Shown one piece after another: positions 13,329 to 25,749 of a DNA stretch of 64,000 bases (position 1 is the stretch's first letter; every line of letters begins with the position of its first letter). Origin of the DNA: Struthidea cinerea (lineage: Eukaryota > Chordata > Aves > Passeriformes > Corcoracidae); assembly GCA_013397865.1 (NCBI GenBank), contig VZTI01004623.1, positions 1,363,043 to 1,427,042 of the forward strand. The letters are read 5' to 3'. The notes under the pieces are model-generated. The model ran no database searches. It saw only the letters and a program-made list of their open reading frames with translations, and was not told the origin of the DNA. The position numbers were made by a program, and so were the translations under genes.

Positions 13329-14888
13329 GAGACTTGCTGGGAGGAGGAGGAGGCAGCTCCAGTGCCCCAGGAGCTGCTGCAGGGGTGGTGGAGTCTCCCC
13401 TGCTCCCATCTCAGGATGGGTTCACTCCGCCCACGGCTTGGCCTCTGCAGCGTGAGCAACAAAGGGCCCGGGCTGTTTCCATCTGCACGTGCAGATCTGT
13501 ACCTGGAGCCGTTGTAAACGTGCACTGAAATGTATTTTTAAAATGTCATTAGAATCTAAAAATTGATGTGAGCCCACACAGGGAGCAAGTGCATGAGGGG
13601 GGACGGGAGTAACGTGTTGATTAAACACAGCATTAGAGAGAGTGAAGTTACTGCATTTTAGGCCCTGAACTGATGGGAAAGAAAGGGATACAAAATCAAC
13701 CCCAAGACCCAGGAATCTGCATTTCTAAACTGCATGGGAATCAAGAAATCCGAATGGAAAGATGTTTCTGTGCGATTACTTTGACATCAGGTGTGATAGT
13801 GGTGAAAGGCTGTGGGATGTTTCCTGAGTTGCCCAGTACTTCCTGGCGGTGTTTTTAGTCACCTGCTGCAAGTACCTTTCCAGTGGCTTCCTGTCAAGAA
13901 CTGGGATGGTGTTTGGGATTTGTTTGAGATCTGTTTGGCTGTTCTTAGGAGGAGCTGTGTGCTGGTGGAACACACAGCAGCAGCAGCCCTTGGTGCCAGA
14001 ATCTGCAGTAAAAGCCTGTGCTGGGGGAAAATTGCTCTCAGGTCCTTGTGGATATTGTAGTGAGGTTTAAAATGAATCTCTGTTGTTGCTGTTTATGACC
14101 TTCTTTATCTATTTCCCATTAACTTTTATATGGCTGATTGATGGGAATGCAGGAACAAAGAGGTGCAAACCCCGCAGTGTGATTAGCACAGAGGCTTCAA
14201 GCTCCTGTTAATCTGCCAGTCAGACAGAGCAGCACCAAATCACTCGTTGGGGAGGGAGCTTCTCCCGGGAGGTCCCTGTTCCTCTGTCAGCAGAGCCTGG
14301 GAATGCCATCGGCATCTGCTGGTGTGGCAAGTGGCTCTGGGAGGCAGAGGCCTGACCTGCCCCCGTGCCTGGTGCTGGCAGAGGTGGCAGCTGAGATTAA
14401 ACACAACCAGGAGAGATGAAATCAGGTGCCATGAGGTAGGGGGAGAGGAGGGAGAGAGTCCTGCTCTGCCACCAGGTGACTTCACACCCAAAGCAAATCC
14501 CCACGTGGCTCAGGAGACAACAGAAACCCCATCCAGATCCATTCTGACTTCCAACAGCACTGCTGAGTGGTTGAAATGTGCAATTTAACATATGGCTAAT
14601 AAACTACTAATTAAAACAAATAGGAAACAGTCAACTAATCAAATCTCCTTGTTGCCATATGGCAAAATTCCCTGGCAGGCTCCAAGAGAGGAGTCACCCA
14701 GTCCGGGGTATCAACAGGGACCCAGTGACTCAGCAGGGGATTAGGGTGAAGCAGGGAATTTGGGATGATTATTCATTAGCTGTCAAGCACAAGAATCTCC
14801 TCTTCTCTCTTACTTTGGTTGCTGTGAGGGTTTTTTTTTCCTTCTTTCCCCGTTGTCCCTCGTGTCACTGGCAGGGTGGGGCTGGGTG

Positions 14889-14924
14889 CCCAGTCCCAGT
14901 TCCCAGTCCCAGCTCCCAGTACCC
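14889..14924 (+). repeat. Short 13-base tandem repeat
   Basis: The unit CCCAGTCCCAGTT is followed by CCCAGTCCCAGCT and a partial third unit. It is an ordinary small minisatellite. Confidence 0.7.
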
Positions 14925-15090
14925 ACTTGGCAATGGGAGAAGGGTGGGGGCAGCAGATAAAGCATTTGACGCCCTGCAGTGGCAGCTGAGATGTTCTCCT
15001 TGAGTGCAGCACCTTTCCAGGGGCTTCCACCTGCACCCAGGCTGCTGAGGGGAGAGTCTGAGATAAGTTTTGTAAATACTTGCAGAGAAA

Positions 15091-15246
15091 TTGTGGACTC
15101 CTCATCCCTGGGACTGTCCGAGGCCAGGTTGGACAGGGCTTGGACCAGCCTGGGCTGGTGGAATGTGTCCCTGCCCAGGGCAGGGGTGGCACTGGATGAG
15201 CTTTCAGGTCCCTTCCAACTCAAACCATTCTGTGATTCCATGAAAT
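15091..15246 (+). mobile_element. CR1 LINE 3' fragment
   Basis: Contains CATCCCTGGGACTGTCCGAG, GCCAGGTTGGACAGGGCTTG, GTCCCTGCCCAGGGCAGGGG, CCCTTCCAACTCAAACCATT and CTGTGATTCCATGA at the end. Confidence 0.9.
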
Positions 15247-15751
15247 CTGTCAGGGGGATGCAGGGGGAAGCCCAGAGCTGTTCCCTCGCAGGTGTCCCTG
15301 ACAGACTCAGAGCGGAGGATGTCACTGGGGAGAGCCTGACAGCACTTCACAGATGAGGATCTGCCCGCTCCATGTTTTGGTTGAGAGATGCTCTGTGCTA
15401 ATGCTTGTGGCAGCACAGCAGCTGGGTGGAGGATAATTGAGAAGCAGGAAAAAGGCCTTGGAATGATTCAGCAGGAATTAGCTCTGCTCCACACACGGTC
15501 TCGATACCACGTATGGCTGAGGGAGGGAGACAGCAGCTGGAGAGCTGAGGGGTGTTTCAGACTCTGCCCCAGCACACCTGTGCCATTTCTGTCTAGACCA
15601 CTGACAGTAGGGTCAGTTACTGTGGTGGCACTGTATAAATGTCATTGTCTTTTTGGTATAAAGAACAGAATTTAATGGCACTGGGGAAGCAGAGGGGCAG
15701 GCACTGATCTCTGCTCCCTGTGACCGGGGACAGGACCCCAGGGAATGGGCA

Positions 15752-15904
15752 CGGCCCCGAGGCTGCCAGAGCTCCAGGAGCATTTGGACAGCGCTCCCAG
15801 GGATGCCCAGGCTGGGATTTTGGGGTGTCTGGGCAGGGCCAGGAGCTGCACTGGCTGATCCCTGGGCGTCCATCCCAGCTCAGGACATTCTGTGTGTTTC
15901 ACAG
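15752..15904 (+). mobile_element. CR1 LINE 3' fragment, divergent subfamily
   Basis: GCCAGAGCTCCAGGAGCATT, TGGACAGCGCTCCCAGGGAT, GGTGTCTGGGCAGGGCCAGG and TCAGGACATTCTGTG mark a CR1 subfamily different from most others here. The copy at 32226-32428 belongs to the same type. Confidence 0.8.
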
Positions 15905-17954
15905 ATGGAAGTGGTGATGGACTGTCCTACAGGGAGAGAGGGTTGGTTAATTAGGCTGCATCTTAGTCAATGATAGGAATTAAGAACAAAACAGGATGTT
16001 TGCCCTCTCTCTTTTATTAACTTACTCCAGCAGCAGCTGGATGACTCACAACTTTCACTGAGGCACAGAGATCGTGTGGTCACGTAGGCTCAGAGCTCGA
16101 GAGCCTCGAGCTCACACAGTCACACCCCTGCTTTGGCACTCAGGCTCATTTTCTGCATATTTGTACCCCAAAAATTTAATTTGAAACCATTAGCAATGGA
16201 TGAGCTTTACACTGGTGTGATAAGAGACAACAGAGATAGTAAATCCTGCCATGAGTCAGGAAAACTGTGTCCCCCTTTCTAAACTTATGTGTTCCTATGG
16301 AGGGGTTCTTTTATTCTCCTTTCAACAGGACTTTCTAGTTCTCAAATGGAATCATCGCTTATAAAGAAGCTGTAACTGGATTTTTTCAGACCTTTTGCCC
16401 TTGTCTTGGTTCAGCTCTAAGTCATGTCCCAGGGAATAAGAATGCAATGTAAAACTCGGTGTTAGCAGAGCACAGCCCTGAGGTGTGGGAAGAGTCATTT
16501 TCTATGGGCATGTGAGGTCAAAGGGGCCAAAAACGTGGATGGTGGGAAGATTTCTGCACTGAGACCTCATTAAGGAGTTTTATTTGGCTTCGTTTTGCAG
16601 ACAGCCAGTAAGAGATAAAGCTTGATATTCTTCATAAAGTGACAGAATTATAACAAAATGAAACAAGAGTGACTTAACTGCCACAGGGAAGTGCTGGGCT
16701 GGATCCATCAAGTCCCTCAGTGTCCCAGGCACCATCCAGGAAAGCACTTAAGCGCCTCCTTTACTGTAAGCACTGCTTAAATCAATGCTGATTGGCTTTG
16801 CTGCATCAGGAGCAGAGTCCAGGACAGTTCAGGAGTCAGACTGTGGGCCCCTATTTTTCATTTGCACAGTGGGGCCCTTCCGCTTCTAAATCCTCTCCTC
16901 CTGGGCTGGGAGGCTTTTGGAGCAGAGAATATCTCTGGGAAACTATGGGAAAGATCCCTAGAAGCCTTGCATGGAGAAAAGGAGTCGCTTGAGTCACCCA
17001 AAAAATAATGATGGTGAAAAGGGGGGCTGAACTCGACAGAAAACCTGACTGATATTCAAAAGTCAGCAAAGGAATCATGAGCTCATTCTGGTTATGACAT
17101 ACCTGCAGTACGTGGGTGTTTGGCCTCTTGCTACCAACCCCAGGGCGATCACAATTTCCCTTCTGGCCCTAAAAGCTGTTAATGAATTCCTGATCTCCCA
17201 TGGCCACCTTCTGTTTATTTACCGGTGCAGTCTGCCTTGCTTCTCCCACGGGGCATTTGGGTGCCCAGGCTTTGGAAAGACATCCAAAATGAATAAATTT
17301 CTCTTATATCCAGCCATAAATACCAGTGCTGGGCTGTGAGGGATGGGTTTTATAGGAAAGGGACCTCTCCACATTGATTGGATGCTCAGGTTTAGGAGAA
17401 CATTGTGCAATCATATAGGCATAGATAGAGATAAATATCACACACAATTTCCTCCAATGAATGTGAAGCCAGGGAAAGGTAATTTAGTTACATTAAATAC
17501 GTCTTATTCCCCAGGAATGGAGTTTCTGTGGCTGGACCTTGAGCTTTCACTGGCATCCAAACCTTCGCTGCTGTCTCTTCTTCCCAAGCTCAACCAGAAG
17601 CCAAATGCTTAAATCTGCACCATATGGTCCCTTTTAGATTTTACTTCTGGACAGAAGTCAGGTCCCCAGTGCTTCCCTCCTAAGTGGCCCAGACAAGCAT
17701 GGAGACGACAGGATGCTGTGGAGCAGGCATGTGTTCCCAAAGGAGCTGCAGGAGATTTAATTTTCCTCCCAAGAGTGTCTTGGCCCTCAGAGGGATGAGA
17801 CAGCTCATTTTTCACTTAGAGCAGGGCTAGACCAGACCTGCCACCTGGAATAGCGGGATGCAGAGCACTGAGGAACTCCTTGGATGCACAGGAATTTCTG
17901 CCTCCCATCATTTACAAGACCCCACTGCTGAAAAGGGCTGTGCCATCATTGCCC

Positions 17955-18043
17955 AGAGGGGCTGTGGATCCCCGTCCCTGGGAGTGTCCAAGGCCAGCCT
18001 GGACAGGGCTTGGAGCACCCTGGGACAGCGGAAGGTGTCCCTG
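17955..18043 (+). mobile_element. CR1 LINE internal 3' fragment
   Basis: GTCCCTGGGAGTGTCCAAGG, CCAGCCTGGACAGGGCTTGG and AGCACCCTGGGACAGCGGAA are CR1. The terminal part is missing after 18043. Confidence 0.8.
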
Positions 18044-18965
18044 TTGGTGTCACAACCAGCACAATCCCCTGAGAGTGAGAAGGATCTGGCTCCTTGTTCC
18101 CTTTCCCTGCACAAGGTACTTTAGGAGCAGCCTGGGTGAACGGGCAGGGCTCGGCAGCGCAGCCGTTCTGCAACTCAGCCCCATCAAACGAGTTAGCTGG
18201 GAGTGAAACCACGGTGGCGAACGTGCAGACATGGCCACAGGGCTCCAGACTCATCTGGTGTTCTTTTGCAAGCACCACCGAGCTCTGAGGCTTGAAGGGA
18301 AGATTTGAAGAATGACAATGAGGTCATTTTCACAGATATTCACAGACTGCTCTTCAATGTTTGATGAGCAGCATGGGCCTCTTGGTGGAAAACGACTACA
18401 GAGTTTTATGGGGTTTTTTAGTTTGCTTTGATTTTTATTTCTTCCAGACTCATAAGGTGTTTGGAGAGCTGACTCTGGCCTGCTGAAAGCCTCCACACGA
18501 GCAGGGCTGTGTGATACGGGCCTGTCCTTGCCTTGCTGCTCCTGGCGTGTCTGAAGCGCTGAGCGATCGCACCCAGCGCTCCCAGGGGTGCTGCAAATGT
18601 TCAGCAAAGTGATCAGATGCCTTTAGTATCTCCATGCAGAGTTCATCTCCTGCCTTCTCCATGATTCAGTAAAAATACCCTCGCATCAAATATTTATGAA
18701 ACACAAATGAAGATTTAGGCCCTCAAACCTCGGGCTGCAAACGCTGGGTTTATGGCATTGGGGAGGGTTCTGTGGTGCTGGAATCTGCTCCGGGGCTCCT
18801 GGAGCCAGCCAGTCCTGGCACACGGCCCTGCTCCCTCCTCTTGCCTTTCCCTCAGTGCTACCCCGGGGCAATATGATTTATTTGACATTTTCAGAAAAAA
18901 CCTCCTCGGTTCCTGCTGGGCGGATGAGTGGCTGTGACCAAAGCAGGGGCCGCTGCCCCGTGTTC

Positions 18966-19071
18966 TGTCCCTCCTTCCCCTGTCCAAAGCCCCTCTCCAG
19001 CTGTCCTGGAGCCCCTTTAGGCACCGAGGTCTCCCTGGAGCATTCTCTTCTCCAGGCTGAACACCCCCGGC
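18966..19071 (-). mobile_element. CR1 LINE fragment upstream of the usual 3' end
   Basis: On the plus strand CCCCTCTCCAGCTGTCCTGG, AGCCCCTTTAGGCACC, GGTCTCCCTGGAGC and TTCTCTTCTCCAGGCTGAAC are the reverse of the CR1 segment that lies farther from the tail. The 3' end is absent, so this is an internal relic. Confidence 0.75.
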
Positions 19072-20220
19072 CCACCTGCCGAGCCCGGGCTGGGGGTGGG
19101 CCCTGGCAGCCGAAAACTCTCTGTTCTCAGCTGGGGCAAGCCCTGCTCCCTGTCATTTGCAGTTCCCCAGGTTTCTTTCATTACACCTGGCTTTTATTCC
19201 GGTTGGCAAACACCGGTTCCTCACAAAGTGCCATTCATTGCAGGGTCTTAACCTGATCCCTGCTGGGTTCCAAATTGACAAAACTCTACCTGGCTATTAG
19301 TGAGATACATAATCCACAGCTAAATATAGAAGTGACAAAGCTCTCCCTGAAACGGTGCCAGCATGGGGATAAAATCAATGCCAGTCCTTGCACAGCTCCT
19401 TGACAGGCGTGTGCTGGGAGAGCCTTATCTGTGCCTGATTCCCAGAGACTTCTTGATTGCCCTCAGGAAGCACAGAGCCCTCAGTGCCCAGGGCAGGGCT
19501 GACCCCTCCCTGGAAAAGCTCCTTCTCCCTGCCTGCAGGGCTCTCAGGTGTTATCCCACAGGAGTCACCGTATTGAGATTTGCAGTGCTGCAGCTGGGTT
19601 GGTATTTGCTCCTTAATTATATTGTTTCCTTGTGTACTCTTTAGTGAAGGTATTTGCTTCTCTGTGGAAAGGCACAGTATCCTTTTGGCATTTCAGAAAA
19701 GGTGGGCAGGATGAATTATTCATTTTAAAAGTGTGTGACATTATGATGGAGCTTCAGCAAAGTACATTTAAACATTACAAAATAGGATGAATCAGTTTAA
19801 ACTCATCTGAGCTTATCATATATCAGATAAAATGACTGATACAAAGGCTACAAAGGAAAAAAAAGCTCTTCTCAAACCATTTCTAAATTAGACTCCAAAA
19901 CCACACCAAATATAAAAGGGGGTTTATTTTCAGAACTTTTAATGCCAAGAGGTTTAGGGAAAATTGATGAAAATACAGGTTTAAACCCCTCTTTGCTAAA
20001 AAGCGATGCAACTCTTGGAACTGTGCTGAGGTGCATCCCTGGAGGCAGGAAAGGGACAGGTGGGGACAGACCACTGGGGCTGGTGGATCACTGGGGACCT
20101 GAGAACACAAGTTCCTTGGGAGAACTCGTGTAAAGAAGAAAAGAAAAGGCTCTGGTCAAAGCCTGGAGGGTAAAGTGCTAGAAGGCAGCTGAAAGAATCT
20201 CATGGAGGTGCCTCAGGAGC

Positions 20221-20248
20221 CTACTCGGGCTCGAGTCTACTCGGGCTC
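20221..20248 (+). repeat. Two copies of CTACTCGGGCTC
   Basis: CTACTCGGGCTC occurs at 20221-20232 and 20237-20248, a 16-base period with GAGT between. It is a minor local duplication. Confidence 0.7.
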
Positions 20249-23200
20249 CTTTACTCTGAAGTGGTGGTTTGTTTTGTTCTGGAAACGTAAACATGAGTAT
20301 TTCTGTATCCCCTTGCAAAACCTTTCATGTGCATCAAATCAGGATCTTTTACCCTGCAAAATGGATGTCTGGAAGTACAAAGCATTGGGAATAGGATGTT
20401 TAGACTCAGAATTTAAACTCAGTATTTTCATGAAAACGGTGTCTTTAAAAGTCAGATTCTGGGGGGGACAGCCTCTCTAAGCAGTCATTTAAGCAGAGTT
20501 GTTGCTTATCTTCATGCTTTAAATACTGCTCTTTTGGTGATCACTGCTGTGCTTCCTTCCGGGGCCTCAGGCTGCCCCGGGGCTGTTCTGCTCGCTCCCA
20601 TCCGGACTGAGCGCAGCAGGAGTGTCCTTGTGAGGCTCCTGCTGGGCCCTGGCTGGTGCTGTGGTCTGTATCCCAATTCCTTCCCTTCCTGCACCTTTTT
20701 TTCACTTTGACTTCCATGATGCTGAAATCTCCCGGCCCTTGTGAAGCTGCTCCATCATTTCTGCCTCCCTGCCCGTGCCAGGTGAGGAAGAGCAGCTGGA
20801 GCCCCGAGGAGCTGCCCTGCTGCCTTCCCCAGGCCCTGCTCCTGCACACTGCCCTTCCTTTCTCCGTGCTGCTTTAGTCTATCCAAATATTTATTCCTTG
20901 CCCACTTTTTTTCACTTTTCCAACAAACAAGATCTTTCTAGCTTAAAACTGACCTTCAGATCCTTTCCCCTGCAACAGCTCCTGCAGGAATAACACAGAT
21001 GCTGCACAAGCACTCAACATGTGCTTTTGGTTTCCCAGACAATTAATGTTGCTGTTCTGCTTTACCAAAATCCCCTGGAAAACTCCCTTAAAGCTCCCTG
21101 ATGATGGATGTAAATCCAACATCCGACTCCTTGTGATCATTAGGATGGGGAGGAATATGAACACAGGCACCCTCGTGAGCAGCCGCTCCAAAAATCTGTC
21201 CGGTTCAGCATCCTGTCACTCACAGTGACAAATGGGAATTGCTCCTAAAAAAGAGACCCTGAGCAAGTGGAAAACCTGCCAGCAGGGCTGTTTCTCTATG
21301 AATTCAAAAGAATTATAACCTTTTCTAAATTCACGTTGCCTTATTTTGACAACAGCTCCTGGTTTTGATAGAAATGTTGGTTCTTTCAGAAACGGCAGCT
21401 GAACTCCTGCTCCCAGGGAAGTGTTGTGGCACTGAGCCCCCAGGTTAATCCTGCGGGGATGCATCCATTGCTCTGCTTGCTGAGTTTGTCACTTGGATTC
21501 GAAGCCTCTCAGCCCCCTCCCCTCTCGTGTCTTTAAGACCGATGGGAATTACACGTTCCTCATCCACTGCCCTTTCCCACTCATTCCAGATGCAATCTTA
21601 AGCACACAGCAGCGCTGCGGCCCAGCCAGATCTGGGACTGGGTAATTGCGTTCTGCCAGGCTAAATTTCCCTGCAATTCCAATTGGATGCAGTGTTACTC
21701 ATTAGGTGAGGTCCTAATCGCCTGTGCCGTGTTGCTGTGCAACAACTGCTGCAATTAATCCCCAGGGTCAGGAGACTCAGACACTCCTCCTGCATATTTG
21801 TAATTTGTAAAGCTGTAATGGGTCTTCTTCAAGGAATATTACTTAATATTTAATAACAGTAATACTAATGGACTCTGCTCCAATTAAACACTTGGAAGGG
21901 TGGATTGTGTAAACTCTGCGTTCAGCTGCTGGAGTGTGGCACTTTCTGAGAGACTTTGTACTTGAGGACGTGAGTAGAAAAGTAGGGTAATACGATTCCC
22001 AAGCAATTATGCATTGCATCCACATAGTGTAGCTGCTGAAAGCATTTATCATAATTAATGGAACCACACTGATTATCAAAGGATGTTTGGATAATGATTG
22101 ATTTGTCACTTGTAAAGCCGTGCAGGACATCAGAGCACAAATTACACTGATTTACTGGAAGAGTTATAAGCTTTCAAGTGCAGCCATTCCTTAGGGGGGA
22201 ATCTGGGGCTCTGCTGCTCATTCCTTGCTCTCTGGGTCCCTCAGAATCATTTCGATGTGATAAAATAGAATTAGGAGAATTACTGCTGAGAGGAGGCTTG
22301 AATGAAGGGACAGAACTGCCCGGGATGCTCCACATCTCACAGGAAAACAAAGATCCTTCCTCCCTCTCACCAGAGGGAAAGAGAAACACAAATTGCACTT
22401 GGCTGTACTGAGAGCTCTGCAAGGCTTTGAAGCCCCCAGACAGTTTCCCACCTTCACCTTCCATTATTGCCTTTCCTATTTTTAGTTGAATTTCCAGGTT
22501 TTCCCAAGCCAATTCTTTTCAGCCATTCAACATTTCTCCCATGTCAGAGGGAAGGATGGCTTTACATGGTGTTGCCATGGAAACACCTGCTGGATACGGG
22601 ATGGAGATGGGTGAGAGAAGGACGTGCTCGGGAGGCTGAAAAGCCAAAGTGCAGGAGCCCCACCAGGGTTCTTTCCTCAGCAGGGATCCCAGGTTTTTGG
22701 GGATTTATTTGCAGAGTTCAGAACTTTGTGTCAGAACCAGGGAATGTTCTTGCATCACTGCAGCAATGGAAAAAAGGACAAATGTTATCCTTGGTAATTT
22801 CCTTGCCTCCTCCAAAGTCACTGTCTGATTTTTTTTTTATGGAAATCTGCTCCCAGCCCGCTCGACCCCTTCCCCTTTCCTCAGGCACTGATGCTCTGTG
22901 CAGCCAGAGCAGGGCTCATTCCTTGTGGGTTGTCTTGGCAACGTGGCATGTCCAGAGAGGGCCAGAGCCACGTGCAGCAATTTCCTAGGGGGATCCTCTG
23001 CTCCCAGCCCCGTGCTGGGAGGTATTTTTTGGGGGGGAGAATTAACATAAGTTATCACAGTGACTGCACAGGAGGGTTATTTTTAATTGTGAGCGTGCAC
23101 ATTTTACATTCCTGACCCCAAAAGCAATGCTCAGCTCCTCCATCTGACATCCTGAGCCAGGCTTTCTCGAGTCAACAGGACTCTGTTTTCCCCAGCGAGC

Positions 23201-25339
23201 TTTGGCTCGAGCTTTGCCATAAAAGCTTTTGGATCAAAGCACTCGTTGTGCAGAGAGTCAGACAGGTATAAAGAGCATCTGTTGTGTTGAGTCATTTGAG
23301 TTTGTGCCATGCCTCAGACCACTTGTGGATGAGCTCTCAGCTTTCTGCTGTGTACACACCACTTTAAACCAAGCTTAATGTCTGCCTCTCTAATTTTAAG
23401 CAGAGGGAGAAATATTACCTGAGTTTGTGCTTCAGCAGCAGGGCTTCACAGAGGCTGTGGAAGTGTGAGTGCTGGGAACAGTGCAGAGAGTTTAAGGAGG
23501 ATTTTAAGATGAGAAACTCACTATTCAGTGCTTCTGCAGCCCTTGCAGGACACCCAGATGCCAGTGAAGAGATCAAAAGCCACTGGATAACTGTGAGGGA
23601 TATGTCCGTGGATGGTGGATGGCCAGTTCCAGGGACCACTTCAAACAGCTACAAGTCTTGGATGTTTCCAGACCTGTCTTTCTAAGCTCATGCTTGTGTG
23701 GTCTTCTATCATATTCAGAAATTTAAGCCTGCAGTATTTGGGTAGAAGTGCTGACCTGCTGTTAGACAGTGGCCAGAGCAGGAGGGAGAGATGGGAGTCT
23801 CCGTGGGGATGGAGCAGCTTCTCCGTGCCCGTGCTGCTCAGGGGAGCAGCACTGGTTTGTGCAGCCAAAGCCGCCTTCTCCTGAAGTTTTCTGCCTGCTT
23901 TTGTTACCCAAAGCTAAACTGACCTGGGTAGCTCTGAAATGCAGTTATCCACAAGAAATAAAATCCTTCTGGGAACTGCTTTTGAAAACCGACTCTCTGT
24001 CATTGCTACAAAACCTCTGCTGAGTGTTCAGAGAAGTACTGCAAGAAGTTGAGTGCTGAGTCTGTGTTTCCTGAGTTTTCCCTCTTTTTTCTGGTCATCC
24101 TTCATCCTGCTTTGGTCCCTTCTGCTGTTACATTTTCCCCATCACCAGGTTTGCCTCTCTGCTGGGAACCCGAGGTTGTGTGTTCAGCTATAGGGCTCAA
24201 CTTGCCTTTTGTGCCTCCTGCAAATCTTATTAAGCTGCGTTGTATTAAATGGGAGAAACATGCAGTTAAGTCTGTGGTTTTCAAAATGCATTAGACTTCT
24301 TTTCAAGTATGCAAAGTGTAAATGGATTTTGTGCTTTGGGAATGGAGCAGTGTGTTTACAATTTTGGTTAGATAAAAGGATGTTGAGATGGCCTTTAACA
24401 TTGATTTCATGTTACGTTTTTCTCGGCTTTAATATAGCCTTAGAGGTTCTTTGAGTGTTTTGATTTACAGAATACATTGGAAAATGAGTTTTATTTTATT
24501 TATCAGTCAGTAATGGGCTTTTCTTTCTGTTCTTCCCAAGTGCAGTTAGCCCTGAAATAGTAACCTGGGTAATCTCATTAGGTCAGGGTTTCTTCTCTCA
24601 GGTTTTCTGATGTAGAATGGGTTGAAACACTGGGAAATGAACTTCTTGCACTGTTTTGTTATTTTTCTTGTGAATCCAACTGAAACCAAGCAATTGAATG
24701 AGCCACGACAAGTATACATTAAACCTAAGCCTTTCTGAACCTGAAAATGAGATTTTCTGAGTAATGAGGATTTAAATATCAGGAGAACCTGAGCTTTCTC
24801 TGGGTTGGTTGTGTCACTCTGGAGCAGAGCGGGGCAGTTCTCTCCCTCCCCAAGCTGCAGCAGCAGAGGCTGCTGGTGTTTATTCATCTGGCAGAGGCAC
24901 TTGTAAGGTTATGTTTGTTATAAATAAACTGAAATTTGACAGTGAAAGTTGCCATGAAAGTGTTCTGCATACCCACGGGACAATTTGTCCAGGGAAGCTG
25001 ACAAAAACACTGGCAAAATGTTAAAGACTCTCCTGGGTGCATTGGCACGATCTGTGTGTTGCTGGTCCCTTGAGGGGACTCCAGAGCTGTGGGGTGGCTC
25101 CTGCAGGAAGGAGAGGGGGGCCACAAAAACGGGCCTGGAGTTTTGACTTTTTCAAGTGCCTTCGTTATTGAAATCTAAATTTAATTCCAGTTACGATTAC
25201 TTTGAGAGTGATGCCAAGTCCTATATTACCTGACCTACTTCAAAGCTGTATGGAGAAATACAGCCACCAAATTGACCTTCCTTTTGCCTTTTCATGTCTC
25301 AGGTGTCACTGTAGGAAACTTGGCATTAATTTTTAAGGG

Positions 25340-25353
25340 GAGAGAGAGAGAGA
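25340..25353 (+). repeat. Short (AG)7 microsatellite
   Basis: Seven AG units lie in non-repeat intron sequence. Nothing unusual is attached. Confidence 0.8.
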
Positions 25354-25515
25354 TTGGGTCAGATGTGGAACTTTGCAGGTAACAGGATGCGTGTTTGTAC
25401 TGATCAGCAAAAGGAGATGCTGTGCCCAGGCTGGTGAATCTCCTGCTTGTTCTCTCTGCCTGCCCATGGAGCTGCTGTAGGTGATTAATTATTGGTTTAA
25501 TGCCCTTAACTCTGT

Positions 25516-25749
25516 AGAATCCCAGACTGGTTTGGGGTCGGTGGGACCTTAAAGCTCAGCTCATGCCACCCCCATCCTGGGCAGGGACACCTCCCACTGT
25601 CCCAGGCTGCTCCAAGCCCCAGTGTCCAGCCTGGCCTGGGACACTGCCAGGGATCCAGGGGCAGCCACAGCTGCTCTGGGCACCCTGTGCCAGGGCCTGC
25701 CCACCCTCCCAGCCAAGAATTCCTTCCTAATCTCTGTCTTGAATCTGCA
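25516..25749 (-). mobile_element. CR1 LINE 3' fragment
   Basis: It is reversed on the plus strand, from AGAATCCCAGACTGG through GGGCAGGGACACCTCCCACT and GGGATCCAGGGGCAGCCACA to AAGAATTCCTTCCTAATCTC. It has 64 bases (25576-25639) identical to the copy at 28919-29038, and is sense relative to KCND3. Confidence 0.92.

Larger units (their letters stand above)
13329..17954. other. Intron sequence between CR1 fragments, no gene
   Basis: Apart from the listed CR1 fragments at 15.1 and 15.8 kb and the small tandem repeat at 14.9 kb, I see only unique non-coding sequence. Confidence 0.5.
18044..25515. other. Intron stretch with one CR1 relic; candidate element at 21650-22135
   Basis: Over 7 kb holds only the CR1 relic at 18966-19071 and small simple repeats. 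The block 21650-22135 is AT-rich and non-repetitive, with CAATTGGATGCAG, TGCAATTAATCCCC, TTACTTAATATTTAATAAC and CTCCAATTAAACAC, a composition common in conserved intronic enhancers. No coding potential was recognised. Confidence 0.35.

Noticed and set aside
14810..15325. 171-codon minus-strand frame
   Set aside because: Much of it is the antisense of the CR1 fragment at 15091-15246, the rest unique intron; no domain seen.
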